Of a DNA stretch of 64,000 nucleotides, positions 15,478 through 24,592 are shown one piece after another. The translations under genes were made by a program, and so were the position numbers. How positions within the stretch are numbered: the stretch's first letter is position 1; each line of letters starts with the position of its first letter. The notes beneath the pieces were generated by a model. It had not been told where the DNA came from, did not search any database, and was given only the letters and a program-made list of their open reading frames with translations. The DNA comes from Bacteroides xylanisolvens XB1A (GTDB lineage: Bacteria; Bacteroidota; Bacteroidia; Bacteroidales; Bacteroidaceae): positions 3,315,702 to 3,379,701 of the forward strand of contig NC_021017.1 of the NCBI RefSeq assembly GCF_000210075.1. Reading direction: 5' to 3'.

Positions 15478-17190
15478 ATGGAAAACATGAGAAAGAAACA
15501 AATTCTTTTTGCGTTTGGAATGGCCGCCCTCTTGTTGTACGCTTGCGTTCGTGACGAATTGTTCACGGACAGACAACAGGAATTATCAAACGAACTGGCT
15601 GTCGGTAAGAATCGGGAGTTAACTGTTGCAGCTGCCAAAGAATGGTATGTCGACAATGGGGCTCCCGTTACCCGAATGGGGGTGACGCAAAGCAATGTAT
15701 CGGGAATATTGGTAACTCCTTCGTGGAATCATGCTAAAGAATGGAAGAAAGGAAGGTATGAAGTGGTGGAAGCCTCTTTGCGTTCCAACATGAATGTTAT
15801 CCTTTATGACCAAGATACGAAGAAGCAGAAAAAGAAGATGAGCAAGAAAGAAAAAAGACGGGTGATGAACGTTGCTCGGTCTGTTATATTGAAAGATATT
15901 ACGACGGGAGAAATCATTACTTTCAATATGATATTTATAGGTAGTCTGAATTATCTGATGAAGTACGATGATTTGTCAGATAACAATTATTTGCATCGGG
16001 TTCCCCATTTTGACGGTATGGTTTTATATTTTTGTCCCAGCGGTGAGTTTGTAAACGGTTGGAAGTACAAGAATGGTAAGATAATAAAGCGTCTTTCTCC
16101 TGTTCTTGATGAGGCGGCATTATCGGATACGCTATCTTCTGCTACAACTCGAGCTATACAGTGTTACACGAATTACTATACCGAATCGTATTACTATTGT
16201 CCTCCGATTACACGTTCTGCCTTTATGGATGACTGGGCGAGTTTTTATGGTACCGGTGAGTTTGGAGGCGGTATTGATGATGGTAATGGTGGTAATAGTG
16301 GTGGAAGCGGAGGTGACCCTACCCTAGAAGGTGGTGAATTAGAAGGTCCAACAATAACTGCACCTGCATGTTATTGGACTTACCGAGAAGTTCCATATAC
16401 CGAATGTTATGATGATGGTTCTTCTGATGGAGGTGGAGGCGGTTATATCGGAACTCCCACTGATCCTTCAGTTCCGGTGAAGTCTCATGTAAAAAAAATT
16501 ATAAAGAATACTGATAAGTTAACCCCTCAACAACTAGAGAAATTAGAAAGAGTCATTAAAGAAATGGAGGAAAAAATATGTTATGCTAAGCAGATTATTA
16601 ATTATTTAGAGAGCGAAGGTTTCGCTTTTAATTATGTTTATATGGATCCTAATTTAGGAGGAGGAAGGGCAAATGCAGGGAATTCTATTTTATCTAATGG
16701 AACAGTAGATTTAGTGTTTAGAGGAGAGGATGATATAACCTATGGAAGTTTTGCTCATGAATTGGTTCACCTCTTTCAGATTCATTTAGGAGTATATAGC
16801 GGTACTATATCAAGAGGTATGATGGAATATGAACGGGCATTGATAGATGATATCATGTATTATTCAAAAATTAAAGGAAGTAAGAAATTTAGTGATGCGT
16901 GGTATGAAAAAGTAGAAAGAAGTTCGTTTGTGTATGGGAATAGGCCAGGCGAGGATAAAATTAAAGCTGTTGAATGGGATAAAAAACAAGCAAAATATTT
17001 AAATTGGCTTAGTAAACTTACTAAAAAAGGAACTCCTATCTCTATTCCCAACGATGATTTTAAAGAATGGATATCGTTATTTTCCGAGAATAGCAGGACC
17101 TATTCACCAGACAATGGGTATAATTACAATATAGATTATACACCTAAGCCGTTAGCAAAAGTTTTAGAATTGGCATCAAGTTGTTATTAA
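15478..17190 (+). CDS. Lipoprotein with C-terminal HExxH zincin-like domain
   Basis: The N-terminus is a lipoprotein signal (FGMAALLLYAC; a second ATG at 15487 gives a cleaner signal peptide). Residues about 25-245 form a domain I do not recognise. A Gly/Ser/Asp linker (about 258-335, with GGNSGGSGG and DGGGGG) leads to a C-terminal domain containing SFAHELVHLFQIH at about residue 424. This is an HExxH zinc-protease motif followed by a possible third ligand in GMMEYERALIDD. DNA for the part after about 16490 is visibly more AT-rich than the first half, suggesting an exchanged module. The layout of signal, common domain, linker and enzymatic tip recalls polymorphic effectors, but no immunity gene could be recognised with confidence. 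Confidence 0.65.
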   Translation: MENMRKKQILFAFGMAALLLYACVRDELFTDRQQELSNELAVGKNRELTVAAAKEWYVDNGAPVTRMGVTQSNVSGILVTPSWNHAKEWKKGRYEVVEASLRSNMNVILYDQDTKKQKKKMSKKEKRRVMNVARSVILKDITTGEIITFNMIFIGSLNYLMKYDDLSDNNYLHRVPHFDGMVLYFCPSGEFVNGWKYKNGKIIKRLSPVLDEAALSDTLSSATTRAIQCYTNYYTESYYYCPPITRSAFMDDWASFYGTGEFGGGIDDGNGGNSGGSGGDPTLEGGELEGPTITAPACYWTYREVPYTECYDDGSSDGGGGGYIGTPTDPSVPVKSHVKKIIKNTDKLTPQQLEKLERVIKEMEEKICYAKQIINYLESEGFAFNYVYMDPNLGGGRANAGNSILSNGTVDLVFRGEDDITYGSFAHELVHLFQIHLGVYSGTISRGMMEYERALIDDIMYYSKIKGSKKFSDAWYEKVERSSFVYGNRPGEDKIKAVEWDKKQAKYLNWLSKLTKKGTPISIPNDDFKEWISLFSENSRTYSPDNGYNYNIDYTPKPLAKVLELASSCY

Positions 17191-17205
17191 ATAAATTCAG
17201 TTATT

Positions 17206-18363
17206 ATGAGAACTATATACTTATTGATTAGTTTTTCCATCTATTGTTTACACGTACTTGGTCAAACAGATACGGAGATAATATATAAATCAACGAGTAA
17301 TAATGCATATTATATGCACTATTATTCAGGATTTGTATCCATTGGTAATAACGTTTATCCATTGTCGGGAAAAGAAAATCCTTTAAATTGGCAAGATTGG
17401 TATCATTTTGATTGGAGGGAAGTAAAGAATCTGTCTAAATATATAGAACCTTACATTGGGCCTTATTTAAAAAATATTCAATTAATGGAAGATGATTACT
17501 TTAAAACAACAATATGGATTGATTTACAAGGGAATCTGATATATTGTGAATTTAATTATCCGTCTAAAATAAATATTCCACTTACGGTGATAGAACAAAT
17601 CGAAACATCCCTAAAGGCTAATGGAAAGGTTAAGGTAACTCCTATTGGTACTCCTAGGAATGATATGTACTATGTACAATCTTGTGTCTTTGTTGATTTG
17701 GAGCAACTTCAATCGCGACTTTATCACCCTGTTGCCCCCTCATGGAATGATGATATCGCTATCCAACTGGATAATGTTTTTCCAACTGCCACTTATTATG
17801 CGGATTATTTGAATAGAAGGAGCTATGTCTCTTTTTATTCTGGCATGTTCAATTACACAGATGGTTCAACTGAAACGCAAGGAAATATTTATATATCGGG
17901 GACGGGCGAAGCGGCATTCACACTGTCTTTTATCAATGTTACCGACCGGGACATTATTCTGGATTTGGGTCAACTAACAGTTCGGATGGATGAGCCCGGA
18001 TACACATACAGGCCTCGAATATCTTCTATAAGTATAAATGGAGGACCTCGGTTAGATATTAATTCACGAACAGCGGTAGTTGAGAATGATGGAGGTGTCG
18101 TTTCTATAATCTTCTATTTTGATGATATATTGGACATGTCTGGCAACTATTATAATACGTATCCGACAGCTTATAAGCTGAGCTTTTATTATGGCAATCA
18201 TAATATATTTGAGCATGTTATAGATGAAAGATATGATTATGATGTGTGTGACGCATCAAGTATTACCTGGTACAGAGAAGGTTACATCATGTTCCGATAT
18301 ATGTATAACAAAAATAAGGTAGGGATGTTCTATAATAAAACCACTGATACTTATTTTTACTAA
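17206..18363 (+). CDS. Secreted protein of unknown function
   Basis: A signal peptide (LLISFSIYCLHVLGQ) precedes 370 residues rich in Tyr, Asn and beta-strand. Residues about 75-160 (EPYIGPYLKNIQLM...IWIDLQGNLIYCEFNYPS) resemble a small domain seen in Bacteroides proteins of the DUF5043 kind, though I am not certain. The rest looks like a beta-sandwich. It starts 15 bases after the HExxH lipoprotein gene and ends 4 bases before the transglutaminase gene, so all are co-transcribed. Its first half has the same AT-rich composition as the zincin module upstream. It could be a partner or protective protein for that module, which is an inference from position. Confidence 0.5.
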   Translation: MRTIYLLISFSIYCLHVLGQTDTEIIYKSTSNNAYYMHYYSGFVSIGNNVYPLSGKENPLNWQDWYHFDWREVKNLSKYIEPYIGPYLKNIQLMEDDYFKTTIWIDLQGNLIYCEFNYPSKINIPLTVIEQIETSLKANGKVKVTPIGTPRNDMYYVQSCVFVDLEQLQSRLYHPVAPSWNDDIAIQLDNVFPTATYYADYLNRRSYVSFYSGMFNYTDGSTETQGNIYISGTGEAAFTLSFINVTDRDIILDLGQLTVRMDEPGYTYRPRISSISINGGPRLDINSRTAVVENDGGVVSIIFYFDDILDMSGNYYNTYPTAYKLSFYYGNHNIFEHVIDERYDYDVCDASSITWYREGYIMFRYMYNKNKVGMFYNKTTDTYFY

Positions 18364-18367
18364 ATCA

Positions 18368-20368
18368 ATGAAGAACTTATTATTACAAAGCATACTACTA
18401 TTCCTCCTGCTGACAAGCTGCTCCTCTGTCCCTTCTGATGTCCGCATAGCATTAGAACAAGCCGGAATAAACCGTCAAGAACTGGAAAAAGTGATTGAGC
18501 ACTATAAAACCACTGGAGAAATACAAAAATTGAAGGCAGCATACTTCCTCATAGCCAATATGCCAGGGAAGTATGCCGAGTATTATAGTTGCAACGAACA
18601 AGCATACGAGATGTTTTTGCGCGGTAAAGATGCCAATAAACGCAACAATCGTGTGGCATACGAAGATTCTCTGGCAGAGCAGATAGATATGCTGAAAGAT
18701 TTGTCGGGAGGATGGGTACCGCTTATGGTTAAGGACATTGATGTTATCTCAAGCAAGTACCTTATTGAAAATATAGATTTGGCATTTAAAGTCTGGAAAG
18801 AACCTTGGGCTTGTCACTTTACATTTGATGAGTTTTGTGAATATATTTTGCCTTACCGCATTCTTCACGAACCTATATCAGACTGGAGGAAATATCTGTA
18901 CGAGAAATATTCGTGGGTGAAGGATTCACTTAAGAATGTATCCGATACAGAAGAGCTGGTGCTTCATCTTAATGACTTGATTGCAAAAGACTTTTGGACG
19001 CTGGACGAACTAGACATTCCTTTCGTGTCTGTTCCTTTGCTCGAAAAGGCAAAAGCCGGAGGATGCGACCAGCGTTACGTATTAATGATTTCCTTGCTAC
19101 GGGCGATGGGGGTGCCTGCCATGATGGACTATGCACCACAACACAATAACACATTTAAAGACCATAAATGGGTGGTCTATTTGGATAGCCTGCATCATTA
19201 CCGTCCCTGCGATGCAGGACGCATACGAGGTAAAATATTCCTCAAGGACAATTTGAGATGTGCCTTTCCGGCAGGGCTTGTCATCCCCTTGGCTGATGGC
19301 TTTGGTTCCAATGTGTTTCGCTATACATACGCTATCAACAGAAACAGTTTGGCAAAAAAAACGAAGAACAAACATGCTTTGCCTCCCTTTTTCCGTAGTT
19401 CGTGTGTTAAGAACGTGTCCGATCAGTATGTTTTCGACATGCACCCTGTAATATACGACATGCCGTCCGAGCTACAACTTAAGGATAATGAAGCCGTTTA
19501 TCTGGCTGTCTTTGGCTATGGAAGCCATATCAGGGAGGCAGACTATGCCCAAGTAAAAAATAACAAAGTGAGATTTGAGCATATCGGAAGCGGTATCGTT
19601 TATCTTGTCTGCGCATACGGGCATGAACGGCTTGTGCCTATTTCTTATCCCATCTTGTTGCGGGACTCCTTGGGTAAGACAGAAATACTCAAACCGGACA
19701 CCGTGCGCAAACAAAAAATGATTCTTACCAGAAAATGCAAGCCCTCTTTGCTGATGCAAGGATTTGCGGAGTCTATGATTGGAGGACGTTTTGAAGGTAG
19801 CGACACTCCGGACTTTAAACATCCGGAAACACTTTTTACAATCAAAGAAGCTCCCTATTCACTGACAGAAGTTGACATAAACGTGATGTCTTCCTACAGA
19901 TATGTACGCTATACATCTGTTCATTCGGGAATCTTTGCAGCGGAAATACAATTCTGGGGTACAGATAGAGAAGGAAAGGCTGTCATGTTGGAAGGAACGC
20001 CCATTGTGCATTTAGGCAGTGACAGTATTCCTAACAGCGAACCAGAGAACGCTTTCGACAATAATATACGTACCAATTTCAATGCACCTTCCCATTCTTG
20101 GGTCGGATTGGACTTAAAGTCCCCTCAATCCATTACGAAAGTGAAATATCTTCCGAGAAATAATTTTAATGTTATAGAGGTGGGTAATAAATATGAATTG
20201 ATGTATTACAACGACAGGTGGGTATCTTTAGGTATACAGACTGCCACCAATCAATACTTGGAATATGATAATGCCCCTACTCAAGCTCTTTTCCTATTAA
20301 GAAACCTGACACAAGGAAAAGAGGAGAGGATTTTTACCTATGAAAACGGGAAACAGGTATGGTGGTAA
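18368..20368 (+). CDS. Transglutaminase-like lipoprotein with discoidin-like C-terminus
   Basis: The lipobox LLTSCSSV marks an exported lipoprotein. The middle (about 190-290) is a transglutaminase-like domain: the nucleophile region GGCDQRYVLMISLLRAMGVP, then DHKWVVYLDS and HHYRPCDAG supply the Cys-His-Asp set. Residues about 540-640 (FDNNIRTNFNAPSHSWVGLD) look like an F5/8-type C (discoidin) carbohydrate-binding fold. Such proteins may act as proteases or crosslinkers on the cell surface; the substrate is unknown. The gene overlaps the following O-antigen-ligase-like gene by 10 bases, which ties the two functions together. Confidence 0.75.
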   Translation: MKNLLLQSILLFLLLTSCSSVPSDVRIALEQAGINRQELEKVIEHYKTTGEIQKLKAAYFLIANMPGKYAEYYSCNEQAYEMFLRGKDANKRNNRVAYEDSLAEQIDMLKDLSGGWVPLMVKDIDVISSKYLIENIDLAFKVWKEPWACHFTFDEFCEYILPYRILHEPISDWRKYLYEKYSWVKDSLKNVSDTEELVLHLNDLIAKDFWTLDELDIPFVSVPLLEKAKAGGCDQRYVLMISLLRAMGVPAMMDYAPQHNNTFKDHKWVVYLDSLHHYRPCDAGRIRGKIFLKDNLRCAFPAGLVIPLADGFGSNVFRYTYAINRNSLAKKTKNKHALPPFFRSSCVKNVSDQYVFDMHPVIYDMPSELQLKDNEAVYLAVFGYGSHIREADYAQVKNNKVRFEHIGSGIVYLVCAYGHERLVPISYPILLRDSLGKTEILKPDTVRKQKMILTRKCKPSLLMQGFAESMIGGRFEGSDTPDFKHPETLFTIKEAPYSLTEVDINVMSSYRYVRYTSVHSGIFAAEIQFWGTDREGKAVMLEGTPIVHLGSDSIPNSEPENAFDNNIRTNFNAPSHSWVGLDLKSPQSITKVKYLPRNNFNVIEVGNKYELMYYNDRWVSLGIQTATNQYLEYDNAPTQALFLLRNLTQGKEERIFTYENGKQVWW

Positions 20369-22101
20369 ATGAGAGGATAGAAATAAAAATAGATACATTC
20401 ATTATTGCTGCTATTCTTGTATGCTTGGTGTTTAATCTATGCGCTGGTTTGTTTGATAGCCAACGAACTTCTTCCATAATATCTGTCTCTTATTTGATCG
20501 CCTTATTTTGTATTCGTACAACTTTCTTTAGGGTAAAAAAAAGTGTGCGGATACAAATCCCTGATATTTTGTTTGTTTGCTATTTTATATTTGCTGCTTT
20601 CAAGAATGATACCGATTTTAATCTTAATCAGTTGGGTGATATCATCATCCTGTTATTATATATTTGCATCAGGATGACTGATGCTCTTGATTACAAATTT
20701 TTATATATAATCATACTATGCCTTACTGTAGCTTTATCGTTCTACGGGTATTTGCAATGTGCCGGTGTATTACTCGTTCGGAATAAAGAATACCTCATGA
20801 CTGGACCTTTCTATAATCCTGCACCATACGGTGCGCTCATTTGTTTCTTTATTTCTATTATAATCACTGTTGTTATCACGATTCCCGAAAAAGCCCATAA
20901 ACATGTTTCCTTGTGTGTCATCGGCTTTTCTCTTCCTGCACTCGCTCTCTCGGCATCAAGGGCTGCATGGCTGGCAAGTGGTGCTGTTCTTCTCTTTATG
21001 TTCTTGCTTAAAAGCAAAAACAAATTGCGACAATTGCCAAGGAGTATCGGTCGTTTGTGCGTGATAAGTTTATTTGCGGTATTCATTTTGTCTTGTCTGC
21101 TTTTATATCATGTAAGACCGGAATCGGTTAAAGGAAGGCTATTTATCTGGAAAGTATCATCGGAAATGATAAAGAAAACTTTCGTTACAGGTCTTGGATA
21201 CAATAGCTTTGAAGCCAATTATATGAATTATCAGGGTGAATACTTCAAACAGGGTAAAGGAGACGAGACTGAAAAATATCTGGCAGGGAATGTGGTTTCC
21301 GCATATAATGAGCCTATCCGGATAATGATAGAGTACGGTTTAATAGGATTGTCCATATATATGTTACTCGCTTGTTTCGTATTGTTTCGAACTCAACAGC
21401 GAGAGACCGTTTCAATGGCTGCCAAAATGGTAATTTCTGCCTATATTCTGTTCGGGCTGTTCTCATATCCCAATAAAATATTCTCTCTGCAAGTGCTTGC
21501 AGTCATATCCTTTGCCTGTTTGCTGAATGAACGAAAGGACAAGGTTACGTATCAGCTACGGTTTGGATTTTTACATCGGTCTATTATAGGACTTCCTTTT
21601 GCATTCATATCTTTAGGATTACTTTTCAATACGATCAGGTTTCATTATGCCTATCAGGAATTTCAGTCATTATTGGAAACGAATAGGACTAATATTACCG
21701 CAAAACTAAATGAATTGGTGCCTATATTGTCAGGGGATTATTTATTTCTACAGAACTATTGTGTTCTGGCGAAGGATATAGTTGAAGAAAAGACCCTTCT
21801 TGAAAAATTAGACAAGGCGATCTCCTTGTCACCTTCAACCACATTATATCGAATGAAGGGCGATTGTCTATATTGGCACAATCGGTATGAAGAAGCAGAG
21901 ACATTTTATTGGAGTGCTTATTATATGCTTCCTTCCAATCAATGGGCAAGAGCAAGAATCGCTATGCTATACCTCAAACAAGGTAAAAGGAAAGAAGCGG
22001 AACAGCTTGCGGCTTCCATATTAAAAGAAAGAATAAAATCTCATGGGTTTGATACATTCTTGTTGCGTCAAGAAATGAAAGAGGTCTTGTCAACGCATTA
22101 G
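20359..22101 (+). CDS. O-antigen ligase-like polytopic protein with TPR tail
   Basis: The first 400 residues contain about 10-12 hydrophobic segments and the Wzy_C/O-antigen ligase signature region (ALSASRAAWLASGAVLLF, then a large periplasmic loop GLGYNSFEANYMNYQGEYF). The last 150 residues are soluble TPR-like repeats (YWHNRYEEAETFYWSAYYML). Members transfer glycans onto lipid A-core or onto proteins. The overlap with a transglutaminase-like lipoprotein gene rather than glycosyltransferases argues for a protein-directed or specialised role, but this is inference. The ATG at 20359 lies inside the previous gene; a GTG at 20362 is also possible. Confidence 0.75.
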   Translation: MVVNERIEIKIDTFIIAAILVCLVFNLCAGLFDSQRTSSIISVSYLIALFCIRTTFFRVKKSVRIQIPDILFVCYFIFAAFKNDTDFNLNQLGDIIILLLYICIRMTDALDYKFLYIIILCLTVALSFYGYLQCAGVLLVRNKEYLMTGPFYNPAPYGALICFFISIIITVVITIPEKAHKHVSLCVIGFSLPALALSASRAAWLASGAVLLFMFLLKSKNKLRQLPRSIGRLCVISLFAVFILSCLLLYHVRPESVKGRLFIWKVSSEMIKKTFVTGLGYNSFEANYMNYQGEYFKQGKGDETEKYLAGNVVSAYNEPIRIMIEYGLIGLSIYMLLACFVLFRTQQRETVSMAAKMVISAYILFGLFSYPNKIFSLQVLAVISFACLLNERKDKVTYQLRFGFLHRSIIGLPFAFISLGLLFNTIRFHYAYQEFQSLLETNRTNITAKLNELVPILSGDYLFLQNYCVLAKDIVEEKTLLEKLDKAISLSPSTTLYRMKGDCLYWHNRYEEAETFYWSAYYMLPSNQWARARIAMLYLKQGKRKEAEQLAASILKERIKSHGFDTFLLRQEMKEVLSTH

Positions 22102-22160
22102 AAGAGATTGAATAGTTATTAAGACAACTCTAAATATAGATAATTGAAACAGTATTTCGT

Positions 22161-22556
22161 TTATTTGTCTAATTGTTTAATCCCGTCCGATTCTTTTTCA
22201 AACTGATAAGTTCCTCCTTTTTCGCTAAGATCAAACGTAGAGACTAATTCTGTGTTATTATCTACGATCAATAAAGCGCTTTGTTCCGCAAAACGTCCCA
22301 CTTCTACAGTGTAAGGCTCTTCCGATATAGTTTTATTGGAGATAAGACTGTCGTTGACAAACAAAGAGATAGAATCTCCGGCAAAACCTTTTACCAGACT
22401 GATTGTGTAGCTTTCGATGAAATGACGTTCTTCCTGCTTTTCCCGTTGTAGCCGCATACTCATGTATACGAAAATAACCACTACAAAAATGACGGCAAAA
22501 GCAAGAATTCCGTTACCTACCATAAACTGTTTATTTGTGTTGAGACGATGTGCCAT
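22161..22556 (-). CDS. Single-pass membrane protein of unknown function
   Basis: The start is placed at 22556 (MAHRLNTNKQFMVGNG) because the upstream extension to 22601 is not protein-like. One transmembrane helix (ILAFAVIFVVVIFVYMSM, about 17-34) is followed by a charged segment and a small beta-rich domain that probably faces the periplasm (GDSISLFVNDSLIS). The gene is divergent from rimP and convergent with the O-antigen-ligase-like gene. No family is recognised. Confidence 0.65.
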   Translation of the reverse strand: MAHRLNTNKQFMVGNGILAFAVIFVVVIFVYMSMRLQREKQEERHFIESYTISLVKGFAGDSISLFVNDSLISNKTISEEPYTVEVGRFAEQSALLIVDNNTELVSTFDLSEKGGTYQFEKESDGIKQLDK

Positions 22557-22630
22557 AGTCGTTATTTTTTGAATTGTGGCGTAAAGATACGAATATAGCA
22601 CTGTTAATTCATACTTTTTTTCTTTAATCT

Positions 22631-22661
22631 TTTGTAGTCGAATAGATTATTTATATCTTTG
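22631..22661 (+). promoter_or_regulatory. Consensus promoter of rimP-nusA-infB
   Basis: TTTG (22631-22634), exactly 19 bases, then TATCTTTG (22654-22661): a full match to the Bacteroides housekeeping promoter. Downstream, GGAG...CTCC followed by seven T (about 22685-22711) may act as a weak attenuator in the leader. Confidence 0.8.
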
Positions 22662-22728
22662 CAACCGGAAACGGATGAAAGGTGGAGGGGCAATTAAGCT
22701 CCTTTTTTTGTTCTTATATAGTTAATAA

Positions 22729-23196
22729 ATGATAGAAAAGAAAACTGTTTGTCAGATTGTAGATGAGTGGCTGGAAGGAAAAGACTACTTTTTAGTAGAA
22801 GTAACTGTGAGCCCGGATGACAAAATTGTGGTCGAAATTGACCATGCAGAAGGTGTTTGGATCGAAGATTGTGTGGAGCTTAGCCGCTACATAGAGTCAA
22901 AACTGAACCGTGAAGAGGAAGATTATGAACTGGAAGTAGGGTCGGCCGGTATCGGACAGCCCTTTAAAGTACTGCAACAGTATTATATCCACATCGGACA
23001 AGAAGTGGAGGTATTGACTAAAGACGGACGTAAACTGGCCGGCATACTGAAAGATGCCGATGAAGAGAAGTTTACGGTAGCCGTACAAAAGAAAGTAAAA
23101 CTAGAAGGATCCAAACGTCCGAAACTGATAGAAGAGGACGAAACCTTTACTTATGAGCAAATAAAATATACTAAATACTTAATTAGCTTTAAATAG
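22729..23196 (+). CDS. rimP: Ribosome maturation factor RimP
   Basis: RimP assists assembly of the 30S subunit. At 155 residues it has the two-domain form: an N-terminal alpha/beta domain ending in YELEVGSAGIGQPFKVL (the family's VSSPGLxRPL region, here with AGIGQP) and a C-terminal SH3-like barrel (QEVEVLTKDGRKLAGILKDA). It heads the conserved rimP-nusA-infB order, with 2 bases before nusA. A consensus promoter lies 68 bases upstream. Confidence 0.93.
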   Translation: MIEKKTVCQIVDEWLEGKDYFLVEVTVSPDDKIVVEIDHAEGVWIEDCVELSRYIESKLNREEEDYELEVGSAGIGQPFKVLQQYYIHIGQEVEVLTKDGRKLAGILKDADEEKFTVAVQKKVKLEGSKRPKLIEEDETFTYEQIKYTKYLISFK

Positions 23197-23198
23197 TT

Positions 23199-24479
23199 AT
23201 GGCCAAAAAAGAAGAAACAATCAGCTTGATTGATACATTTTCGGAATTTAAGGAACTGAAGAATATCGATAGAACGACGATGGTTAGCGTACTCGAAGAG
23301 TCGTTCCGTAGCGTAATCGCGAAAATGTTTGGCACCGATGAGAATTACGACGTGATCGTGAACCCGGATAAGGGTGACTTCGAGATCTGGCGTAACCGTG
23401 AAGTTGTGGCCGATGAAGATTTGACTAACCCGAATATGCAGATTTCGTTGAGCGAAGCACAGAAAATTGATGCTTCCTACGAAGAAGGTGAAGAGGTGAC
23501 TGACGAAGTGATTTTTGCCAAATTCGGACGTCGTGCTATCCTGAATCTCCGCCAGACATTGGCTTCCAAGATTCTGGAACTCGAGAAAGACAGTATTTAT
23601 AATAAATATATAGATAAGGTAGGTACGATCATCAATGCAGAAGTGTATCAGATCTGGAAGAAAGAAATGTTGCTCTTAGATGATGAAGGAAACGAGTTGC
23701 TGTTGCCTAAGACCGAACAAATCCCGAGCGATTTCTATCGCAAAGGTGAAACGGCCCGTGCAGTAGTTGCCCGCGTGGATAACAAGAATAATAATCCTAA
23801 GATAATCTTGTCACGTACTTCTCCCGTTTTCCTGCAACGTTTGTTTGAGATGGAAGTACCCGAAATTAATGATGGTTTGATTACCATCAAGAAGATTGCC
23901 CGTATCCCTGGTGAACGTGCCAAGATCGCGGTAGAATCTTACGATGACAGAATCGACCCTGTAGGAGCCTGTGTAGGTGTAAAGGGAAGTCGTATTCATG
24001 GCATTGTTCGTGAACTTCGCAATGAGAACATCGACGTAATTAATTACACATCGAACATCTCATTGTTTATACAGCGCGCTTTAAGCCCGGCTAAGATTTC
24101 TTCTATCCGTCTGAATGAGGAAGAGAAGAAAGCGGAGGTTTTCCTCAAACCGGAAGAAGTTTCGCTGGCTATCGGTAAAGGCGGTTTGAACATCAAACTG
24201 GCCAGTATGTTAACTGAGTACACTATCGACGTGTTCCGTGAGTTGGATGAGAATGTAGCGGATGAAGATATCTATCTCGACGAATTCAGAGACGAAATCG
24301 ACGGATGGGTGATCGACGCCATCAAGGCTATCGGCATTGATACGGCGAAGGCTGTGTTGAATGCTCCTCGTGAGATGTTGATTGAAAAGACGGACTTGGA
24401 AGAAGAGACAGTGGACGAGGTAATACGCATTTTGAAATCGGAGTTTGAAGAAGAAGGTGAAAATTCAGTAGAAAATTGA
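23199..24479 (+). CDS. nusA: Transcription factor NusA
   Basis: NusA binds RNA polymerase and controls pausing, termination and antitermination. Domains in order: N-terminal polymerase-binding domain (1-130), S1 domain (about 135-205, with VARVDNKNNNPKIILSRTSP at its end), and two KH domains (GVKGSRIHGIVRELRNE at about 258 and AIGKGGLNIKLASMLTEYT at about 325). A short acidic C-terminal extension replaces the repeats found in E. coli. The 426-residue length is normal for Bacteroidetes. It is co-transcribed with rimP and probably infB. Confidence 0.97.
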   Translation: MAKKEETISLIDTFSEFKELKNIDRTTMVSVLEESFRSVIAKMFGTDENYDVIVNPDKGDFEIWRNREVVADEDLTNPNMQISLSEAQKIDASYEEGEEVTDEVIFAKFGRRAILNLRQTLASKILELEKDSIYNKYIDKVGTIINAEVYQIWKKEMLLLDDEGNELLLPKTEQIPSDFYRKGETARAVVARVDNKNNNPKIILSRTSPVFLQRLFEMEVPEINDGLITIKKIARIPGERAKIAVESYDDRIDPVGACVGVKGSRIHGIVRELRNENIDVINYTSNISLFIQRALSPAKISSIRLNEEEKKAEVFLKPEEVSLAIGKGGLNIKLASMLTEYTIDVFRELDENVADEDIYLDEFRDEIDGWVIDAIKAIGIDTAKAVLNAPREMLIEKTDLEEETVDEVIRILKSEFEEEGENSVEN

Positions 24480-24592
24480 GAATTTAAAATTGAAAAATGA
24501 AAGTTATCTCTGTTATACTACATCGTAACTTTTAATTCTTCATTCTTAATTCTTCATTTAAACAAGCTCCATTTATTCATTAATTTTAAAAT
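24480..24592 (+). repeat. nusA-infB spacer bracketed by inverted AT-rich short repeats
   Basis: The left side (24480-24506) and right side (24526-24560) carry degenerate copies of the same short A/T motifs in opposite orientation, with a perfect AAAGTTA/TAACTTT core around a 19-base loop. The mRNA could fold into a long weak hairpin before the infB start. Confidence 0.55.
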
